Shown piece by piece: positions 58,432 through 64,000 of a stretch of 64,000 nucleotides of DNA (position 1 is its first letter; each line of letters opens with the position of its first letter). A program made the translations under genes and the position numbers. The notes below the pieces were generated by a model, which searched no databases, had not been told where the DNA came from, and saw nothing but the letters and a program-made list of their open reading frames with translations. The stretch comes from Bacteroidales bacterium. GTDB taxonomy: Bacteria; Bacteroidota; Bacteroidia; Bacteroidales; Marinilabiliaceae. The DNA lies in the NCBI GenBank assembly GCA_900766825.1, contig CAAFWU010000047.1:12153-76152 (forward strand), given 5' to 3'.

Positions 58432-59045
58432 ACAAATCTGTGCACTCAGACAAGGCACTCTACGACATTGAATTGGTGGAACGAGCCAAGGCAGGCGATG
58501 AAAAAGCATACGCCAAACTGTTATCGCGCTATCGCGACTCAATCTACTTTATGCTTCTAAAGATGGTAGGCAGCAAGATAGATGCCGAGGACCTTACCAT
58601 GGAAGCTTTTGGCAAAGCATTCAGAAACATAGAGTTATACTCACCGAGCTACGCCTTTTCCACATGGCTCTTCAAGATTGCCTCCAACAACGGCATCGAC
58701 TTCTTGCGTCGCAAGAAATGCAAGTTGGTAAGCATTGACCAAAGCGAAGAAGATAACAAAGACGACAGTGCCCCCCGCACCCAGATTGTGATATGCGACG
58801 AAGGTCCCGACCCAGCCGAAAGCATGGTTAAAAGCCAAACGGTAGAGACCGTCCGCATGGTAGTGGACAAACTCAAGCCACGCTACAAGCGACTGGTGGA
58901 GCTACGCTACTTCAGAGAGCTGAGCTACGAGGAGATTGCCGAAGAACTAAATATGCCCATTGGCACCGTAAAGGCTCAGCTATTCCGCTCGCGCGAATTG
59001 CTCTTTAACATCCTAAAAAACACCGAGGCAGCACGCAACCGATGA
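58422..59045 (+). CDS. ECF-type RNA polymerase sigma factor
   Basis: A 207-residue sigma70-family regulator of the ECF group: region 2 (DEKAYAKLLSRYRDSIYFML, AEDLTMEAFGKAFRNIELY, FSTWLFKIASNNGIDFLRRK) and region 4 (RYKRLVELRYFRELSYEEIA, LNMPIGTVKAQLFRSRELLF). The linker between them is long and acidic (about 100-135). There is no anti-sigma factor next to it; instead it overlaps the GT2 gene by 10 bp and rsmG by 4 bp. The arrangement suggests constitutive co-expression, not a signal-controlled pair. Confidence 0.93.
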   Translation: MEMNKSVHSDKALYDIELVERAKAGDEKAYAKLLSRYRDSIYFMLLKMVGSKIDAEDLTMEAFGKAFRNIELYSPSYAFSTWLFKIASNNGIDFLRRKKCKLVSIDQSEEDNKDDSAPRTQIVICDEGPDPAESMVKSQTVETVRMVVDKLKPRYKRLVELRYFRELSYEEIAEELNMPIGTVKAQLFRSRELLFNILKNTEAARNR

Positions 59046-59662
59046 ACATTATAGAACAATACTTCCCCAACCTAACCGATGAGCAGCGCGCTCAGTTTGG
59101 TCAGCTGCAGGCACTATACGAAGATTGGAACGCCAAGATTAACGTGGTGTCCCGCAAAGACATAGACCAACTGATGACGCACCACGTGCTCCACTCGCTG
59201 GCCATAGGCAAGTTTATTCGTTTCAAAGCCGAGACCGACATTGTTGACGTTGGCACAGGCGGCGGATTTCCTGGCATACCTCTGGCCATTCTCTTTCCTG
59301 AATGCCACTTCACCCTCATAGACTCCATTGGAAAAAAAATAAAGGTGGTAGAGGAAGTGAGCAAGGCTTTGGGGCTAAAGAACGTGCAGACCGCCAAAAT
59401 GCGCTCCGAAGAACTACACCAAAAGTTCGACTTTGTGGTGAGTCGTGCAGTGACCACACTGCCAGAATTTGTAGGCTTCACCCGCCACTTGGTTGGCAAG
59501 ACACAGCGCAACGGCATGCCCAACGGCATCATATACCTCAAGGGTGGCAATTTGGATGCAGAGTTGCGTCCCTTCGGTCGATTGGTGTCCCAAACCAACA
59601 TAACCGAATACTTCCCTTTGGACTACTTTGAGGAGAAAAAAGTGATTCATTTGTGCATATAG
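59042..59662 (+). CDS. rsmG: 16S rRNA (guanine527-N7)-methyltransferase
   Basis: SAM-dependent methylase that modifies G527 in 16S rRNA. The 206 residues have the typical N-terminal helix (LYEDWNAKINVVSRKD), HHVLHSLAI, the SAM motif DVGTGGGFPGIPLAI, LIDSIGKKIKVVEEV, and FDFVVSRAVTTLPEF. The length is normal. It overlaps the sigma-factor gene by 4 bp (ATGA) and closes the operon. Confidence 0.95.
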   Translation: MNIIEQYFPNLTDEQRAQFGQLQALYEDWNAKINVVSRKDIDQLMTHHVLHSLAIGKFIRFKAETDIVDVGTGGGFPGIPLAILFPECHFTLIDSIGKKIKVVEEVSKALGLKNVQTAKMRSEELHQKFDFVVSRAVTTLPEFVGFTRHLVGKTQRNGMPNGIIYLKGGNLDAELRPFGRLVSQTNITEYFPLDYFEEKKVIHLCI

Positions 59663-59747
59663 GGTGTCCCCTCCAACAACAGTAACAACAACAATATATA
59701 AGTAGACCCAAAGTCTACCCTTTCCTCCCTCAAAAATTGACAACGAA

Positions 59748-62600
59748 TTGTCACATATCACCCTCAAACACAGTCTCTTACTCACCCTTCTCACTCTCCT
59801 AAGCACAAGTTTGGTTCCAACCACGGCCGAGGGTCAGCGATTGACTTGGCACGACCGCGTGCCGGTGGACACCCTTGTGGCAATGCTGCGCGGCAAACAC
59901 GTGACCACCGAGCGTCCCATAACAGTGAAAAACATTGTGGTGAGCGACAACGCCGTGAGCGTACGTCTGAGCGACAACGCACGCCAATTACCCCTAACAT
60001 CCAAACAGTTAGAACCCATAAAAGATAGCCTCCGCACGTGGCTGGAGGTGCCATGGGCAGAGGTGACGTTTCGCACATCGGAGGGCAACCTAAACGACAT
60101 ACTGCTATGCGACAGCGCAACATGCGGCATGCCAGCCAAAGGGTCGACAGTAACCCGCACCGACTGGGGATGGACAGGTCCCCTAACAGGACGCAACGTG
60201 GCTCTGTGGGCCAGTCACGGGCGTTACTATGAAAACAAACTAGACCGATGGGAATGGCAGCGCGGACGCCTATTCACCACCGCAGAGGATCTGCTAACCT
60301 CATCCTTTGTACTCCCATTTTTGGTTCCTATGATGGAAAATGCGGGTGCCATGGTGCTCATGCCCCGCGAAAGAGACACCACACGCATGGTGTGCATTGT
60401 AGACAACGCCGATGGAGCACCAGCCTTCACAACAACAGCCACACCACTTAAGAAATTGCCCAACAAGAGTTTGGGCACCGTGAAAGGCTACGGCAGATAC
60501 ACAACTCTCACTTCACTGCAAAATCCTTTCCTAATGGGCACAGCTGTGTTCTACAACATGGCTGATGGCGATAGCATTGTGTTTCGCGGACGCACCGAGG
60601 TCGATGGTCCACAGACAATATATGTGGCCTACGCCCAGCACGAAATGGCGTGCGACCATGTGATCATGACCGTACACCACGCAGGAGGCGAAGCCCACTA
60701 CGAAGTTAACCAACAGCAAGGCGGTGGACTGTGGCTACCTCTAGGAACCCTACCATTCGAGGCAGGACGCGAATGGCGGTTGGTGATTAAGGGCAACGGC
60801 ATTGTGTCGGCCGATGCTGTGCGCATTGGAGGCGGCATGGGCACAGTGATGCGCGGAGGGACCACAAGTGGCATGCCAGCATGGGCCGAGGCTGCACGAT
60901 ACTACTTGCAGACCAACGGCTTCGACTCGTTAAAAGTGGTTAGCCTAAGCAACGGCACCAACGACTACACCGATGACATAAACAGTCGCGGCGAATGGGT
61001 CAACGACCTAATAAACAATAAAAAAATGGGAATAGATCTGGTGTTGGCCCTACACACCGATGCTGGCATTACGGCACCCGATTCCACCATTGGCACTCTG
61101 GGCATTGTGACCACAGCACGTGGTCGTGAACAGACCTACCCCGACATGCGACGCCGGAGCATAGCCCGCCAATACGCAGGCATTGTGACTCGCCAGATTG
61201 TTGATGACATACGCCGCGGATGGGACGAAGACTGGACCGACCGCGGCATATTGGACAAAAGCTACTCGGAAAGCCGACGACCCGATGTGCCGGCTTTGCT
61301 CATTGAGCTGCTATCGCACCAAAATCTAAGCGAGATACGGTGGGCACTGCACCCCGCCTTTCGGCACGATGTGGCACGTGCAATCTACAAAGGTATGCTG
61401 CGCTATATGGTTGGTCAGGATGCCCCAGTAAGCCCATTGCCCCCACATGCTTTAGCACTTTACTTTGCCAACGAAAAATCAGATGGCGAGATAGGCAGCA
61501 AGGAGACTAACAGCCAGACAGCCAACAGCATAGCCCAGCAAGATACAATACGTCAGCAACACACAGGTCTACTACGCTTGACATGGAGCCCAACAGTGGA
61601 CACACTGGAGACATCGGCCACGGCCACCCACTACGCAGTGTATGAGAGCGGCAGACTGGTGGGAACGACACAAGACACCACACTGCTGATACGTCAGAAC
61701 TGCGATGGCATTGTGAGGCGATACGCTGTGGTGGCCATAGGGCGTGGCGGTCGCTCGTTGCCATCTGGCTCCGTAGAGGCCTGTCTGTGGCGAGGAGGTC
61801 GACGAGCATTGTTGGTTGACGGCATGGACCGACTGGACGCCCCCTTTGTGCTTCAGAGCTCAGAATGGGGCGGTGTAATGCGTGACCAAGAGCCAGGAGT
61901 TCCATGGCATGGCGACATATACTCCACAGGCGACCAATACGACTATGTTCCTACGAGCCCATGGCTCGACGATGATGCTCCTGGCTACGGGGCCTCATTC
62001 TCCGACCACGAGATGGTGGGCAACGCAGGTATGAGCAGTCGCAGTTGGGGCACAAGCATGGTTGGACAACGACTTAGGTTAGCAGGATACTCGTTTGTGA
62101 CACAGAGCAAAGAGGCCTTTGACTCCGACACCATAGCCCCAGCCGACACATCGGTCTACAGTTTTGTGCGCATAGCTTTGGACCGTCAGCGGAGCACCGA
62201 CTATGGTTTGGGTGGTACACGGCACACAATATTTACCCGAGGCTTCCGCCAACACGTCAGCAGCTTGGTATGGAGCGGCATCCGAATGGTGGTAAGCGGG
62301 TGTTACGTAGGTCAGGAGTCTGAGGTAAGTGAGGAAATTCGCCAGTGGTGTGAGCAGACGCTTGGCTTTAGGTTCCGCACAGCGCACGCCTCACGGACCA
62401 TGGAGTTGACTCAGCCTCAGCGTTGGCTACGCGACAACTGTTTAGAGAACCCCACCTCGGTCAAGAGCCCAAGAGTTTGGCACCCTCAGTGCGATGCCAT
62501 TGAGCCTGTGAAGGGCAGGGCGCGGACCATTTGTAGGTATGCAGATTCGCAGATGTCTGCGGCCACGGAGATGGATAATGTTGTGGTGTGCGGATTTTAA
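59748..62600 (+). CDS. Large secreted protein with amidase-like and golvesin-type domains
   Basis: A 950-residue exported protein often annotated in relatives as xanthan lyase or golvesin C-terminal-like. The start is a TTG (or an upstream ATT), as no ATG precedes the signal peptide LTLLTLLSTSLVPTTAEG. Segments: an N-terminal propeptide-like region (about 30-130), NVALWASHGRYYENKLDRWE with a His/Glu pair as in N-acetylmuramoyl-L-alanine amidases (about 150), a golvesin-like beta-sandwich (about 255-370, VFRGRTEVDGPQTIYVAYAQ), then a second amidase-like stretch with LVLALHTDAG and DVPALLIELLSHQN (about 440-530). The C-terminal third holds an FN3-like and a flavodoxin/GATase-like region. Role is likely envelope peptidoglycan or polysaccharide processing; not certain. 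Confidence 0.75.
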   Translation: MSHITLKHSLLLTLLTLLSTSLVPTTAEGQRLTWHDRVPVDTLVAMLRGKHVTTERPITVKNIVVSDNAVSVRLSDNARQLPLTSKQLEPIKDSLRTWLEVPWAEVTFRTSEGNLNDILLCDSATCGMPAKGSTVTRTDWGWTGPLTGRNVALWASHGRYYENKLDRWEWQRGRLFTTAEDLLTSSFVLPFLVPMMENAGAMVLMPRERDTTRMVCIVDNADGAPAFTTTATPLKKLPNKSLGTVKGYGRYTTLTSLQNPFLMGTAVFYNMADGDSIVFRGRTEVDGPQTIYVAYAQHEMACDHVIMTVHHAGGEAHYEVNQQQGGGLWLPLGTLPFEAGREWRLVIKGNGIVSADAVRIGGGMGTVMRGGTTSGMPAWAEAARYYLQTNGFDSLKVVSLSNGTNDYTDDINSRGEWVNDLINNKKMGIDLVLALHTDAGITAPDSTIGTLGIVTTARGREQTYPDMRRRSIARQYAGIVTRQIVDDIRRGWDEDWTDRGILDKSYSESRRPDVPALLIELLSHQNLSEIRWALHPAFRHDVARAIYKGMLRYMVGQDAPVSPLPPHALALYFANEKSDGEIGSKETNSQTANSIAQQDTIRQQHTGLLRLTWSPTVDTLETSATATHYAVYESGRLVGTTQDTTLLIRQNCDGIVRRYAVVAIGRGGRSLPSGSVEACLWRGGRRALLVDGMDRLDAPFVLQSSEWGGVMRDQEPGVPWHGDIYSTGDQYDYVPTSPWLDDDAPGYGASFSDHEMVGNAGMSSRSWGTSMVGQRLRLAGYSFVTQSKEAFDSDTIAPADTSVYSFVRIALDRQRSTDYGLGGTRHTIFTRGFRQHVSSLVWSGIRMVVSGCYVGQESEVSEEIRQWCEQTLGFRFRTAHASRTMELTQPQRWLRDNCLENPTSVKSPRVWHPQCDAIEPVKGRARTICRYADSQMSAATEMDNVVVCGF

Positions 62601-62628
62601 GACATAACGGAGAAAACATAAAATACAA

Positions 62629-62667
62629 AAGCGAGGAGGATGGAATAAAAATCCGTCCTCCTCGCTT
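62629..62667. terminator. Bidirectional stem-loop
   Basis: A 16-bp stem with one wobble pair (AAGCGAGGAGGATGGA, 62629-62644, with 62652-62667) between convergent genes. Confidence 0.75.
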
Positions 62668-62705
62668 GTTACAAATGGGCAATAATATATAATATATACT
62701 GGGTC

Positions 62706-63635
62706 TTAGTAATTATCTAAGAGAGGTTTCATAACCTCGGCCATATGTGTCATGGGGGCTCCAGCTTTTGCGGCCAGAGCCAAAGGACGTCTGTATAGGA
62801 ACTCAACCTCCATTGGGCGATGGTGATCGAAATCAACCCTCATGCTTGGGGAGTATGGGGGCATACGTTGGGTAGACTCGATCATTTGTTCGGCAAAGGC
62901 GGGGGTGATGTTTTTGGCTCCGAGGGCCTGAGCGGCTGCAATGACTTCGAGCATTAGCTTGCGAACAAGAGCAATGTTCGGCTCACGAACCAGAGCGTCT
63001 GTTTGGCACATTCGCACGACAGATAGACCATTGAAGGGCATGTTCCAGACGGCTTTTTTCCATCGGGCTTCGAGATAGTCGAGAATATTGATTGGGACTC
63101 CGCTTTGAATGAAATCTTGGGCTATTGCTTGTAGGCGTTGCAAATTTTGGGGTCGTACGCTGAATGGGGCGAGGTTGATGGAGCCATAAAATTGGTGATT
63201 GACCTCACCTGGGGCTATTTTCTCGGAGCATATGAAAGCGAGGCCAGCCACGAGTTGGATATGGGGTAACTTTGTAGCAAGGATGGCAGTTACTTCGTCC
63301 TCTACACCTATGCCATTTTGGATAAGGATAACAATGGAGTCGTTGTGAACCAATGGTGGCAGAAGGGAGGTTAGGAGGAGCTCGTTGGTGGTTTTTAGGC
63401 AGACGAGAACGACGTCAGCGGGACCCATGTTGGCGACATTGTCGAAGGCTTGTACCTGGGGCAGATGAAAGTCTCCTTTGTGGGAATGAACCACGAGACC
63501 ATGCGCTTGTACATGATCGTAGTCTGAATGGAAGAGGAATTTGACGTTGTGGCCACAGAGGGCCAGTCTGCCACCGAAATAGCCCCCTACCCCACCAGTA
63601 CCCAATATGGCGTAGGAAAAGTTTGAGGAATGCAT
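62706..63635 (-). CDS. panE: 2-dehydropantoate 2-reductase family protein
   Basis: NADPH-dependent reductase of ketopantoate to pantoate for coenzyme A synthesis. The 309 residues open with the Rossmann motif ILGTGGVGGYFGGRLALCG. LVCLKTTNELL and ILIQNGIGVEDE are the family's second and third motifs, and the catalytic Lys lies in ARWKKAVWNMPFNGLSVV; the C-terminal helices carry RPMEVEFLYRRPL. Length and layout are normal. The promoter at 63666-63696 has both -7 and -33 elements. Confidence 0.9.
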   Translation of the reverse strand: MHSSNFSYAILGTGGVGGYFGGRLALCGHNVKFLFHSDYDHVQAHGLVVHSHKGDFHLPQVQAFDNVANMGPADVVLVCLKTTNELLLTSLLPPLVHNDSIVILIQNGIGVEDEVTAILATKLPHIQLVAGLAFICSEKIAPGEVNHQFYGSINLAPFSVRPQNLQRLQAIAQDFIQSGVPINILDYLEARWKKAVWNMPFNGLSVVRMCQTDALVREPNIALVRKLMLEVIAAAQALGAKNITPAFAEQMIESTQRMPPYSPSMRVDFDHHRPMEVEFLYRRPLALAAKAGAPMTHMAEVMKPLLDNY

Positions 63636-63665
63636 TGGAAATGCTTTGTTTTAGTTATAAAGATA

Positions 63666-63696
63666 CAAAAATAATTTGTCTACAAAAAATCTCAAA
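63666..63696 (-). promoter_or_regulatory. Promoter of panE
   Basis: Minus-strand -7 box TATTTTTG (63666-63673) and -33 TTTG (63693-63696) with a 19-bp spacer. Confidence 0.65.
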
Positions 63697-63811
63697 AGAA
63701 GCAGAGGAACACTAAATAAAGAGTAGTGAATTCAATAAAAACATAAAGGAGATGTATACAAAAATGCCTCTTTAGGAAAGTGGGAAAAAGTAAATGCGAT
63801 AATGAAGAGGG

Positions 63812-63827
63812 GGGCGCGGTCGCGCCC
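63812..63827. repeat. G/C palindrome downstream of the rRNA operon
   Basis: GGGCGCGGTCGCGCCC forms a 6- or 7-bp perfect stem. It is followed by G-rich DNA and a poly-T run near 63875-63884. No gene covers 63700-63900. It may be a copy of a dispersed palindromic element. Confidence 0.45.
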
Positions 63828-63897
63828 TTGCTACTACTGGCGGGGGTATGGAGTGGGAGGTAGTTGGGGGTTGTGTTTTTTTTTGTGGGGGGGACAA

Positions 63898-63934
63898 AAG
63901 GAAAAAGTCCGATAAGAGTTTTCTTATCGGACTT
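63898..63934 (-). terminator. Terminator of the rRNA operon
   Basis: AAGTCCGATAAG (63905-63916) pairs exactly with 63923-63934 (6-nt loop); on the minus strand a T-rich run follows. It is placed directly after the 5S 3' end. Confidence 0.9.
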
Positions 63935-63939
63935 GTGGT

Positions 63940-64000
63940 AGGTGGCGGCAACCTACTCTCCCACACTCGTGTGCAGTACCATTGGCGCGGGCGGGCTTAA
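63940..64000 (-). rRNA. rrf: 5S ribosomal RNA, 3' part
   Basis: Read on the minus strand, the last 61 bases contain TTAAGCCCGCCCGCGCC, then ATGGTACTGC and GGGAGAGTAGGT, the conserved 3' half of bacterial 5S rRNA, ending GCCGCCACCT. The 5' half and the 23S and 16S genes should lie beyond the right edge. The exact 3' end is estimated. Confidence 0.92.

Overview
The window comes from a member of the Bacteroidota, most likely order Bacteroidales. Many genes are preceded by the phylum's -7 promoter box TAnnTTTG (TATATTTG, TAACTTTG, TACATTTG) instead of a sigma70 -10 box. Secreted lipoproteins carry the Cys-Asp-rich export signal (CSDDDDDD, CDDDGEDD). The gene content also fits: a NigD-like lipoprotein, PD40/OmpA proteins, GH115, GH26 and PL1 polysaccharide enzymes, and a paired HlyD/AraC locus. 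Family or genus cannot be fixed from the sequence; something Prevotella-like is plausible.

Layout. 0-15 kb: a truncated HlyD-type efflux adaptor divergent from an AraC regulator, an unrecognised secreted protein, recG, two large TPR/PD40/OmpA envelope proteins flanking class II aldolase, guaA, and a LuxR-type regulator with a degenerate receiver. 15-20 kb: pnp, a palindrome-rich intergenic stretch, and a DXS-family gene. 20-32.7 kb is an accessory region, visibly richer in A+T between about 20.0-21.5 and 22.4-29.1 kb. It holds an AAA_14/DUF4143-type ATPase behind a 23-bp tandem repeat, a TonB-C protein, a 38-codon gene remnant, a tight four-gene operon (NurA-like nuclease, HerA-like ATPase, GHKL ATPase, radical SAM protein), a small secreted protein, and a DpnII/MboI-type restriction-modification operon (endonuclease plus two methylases). 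It ends at a tRNA-Pro whose 3' end faces the island.

33-49 kb is a mixed chromosomal stretch: GNAT acetyltransferase, GH26 mannanase lipoprotein, DJ-1 protein, several secreted or lipid-anchored proteins of unknown role, a beta-lactamase-fold hydrolase, a DEDDh exonuclease remnant, a thioredoxin-fold lipoprotein without its cysteines, LpxH, an Rpn-type nuclease, a bifunctional-nuclease protein, a NigD-like lipoprotein and a PepC-like peptidase. 49-57 kb: GH115 alpha-glucuronidase and two tandem paralogous PL1 pectate lyases, a small plant cell-wall degradation cluster without a visible SusC/SusD pair. 57-64 kb: an overlapping operon of GT2 glycosyltransferase, ECF sigma factor and rsmG, a large golvesin/amidase-like secreted protein, a ketopantoate reductase, and the 3' part of a 5S rRNA on the minus strand, so an rRNA operon continues beyond the right edge.

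The strongest candidate for an undescribed system is the NurA-HerA-GHKL-radical SAM operon at 22.7-29.1 kb. It combines a DNA-end-processing pair with a GHKL ATPase and a radical enzyme, lies in A+T-rich DNA beside a restriction system, and follows the broken 5' end of what looks like a PAPS-reductase-family gene. All functional statements rest on motif reading; no searches were run.
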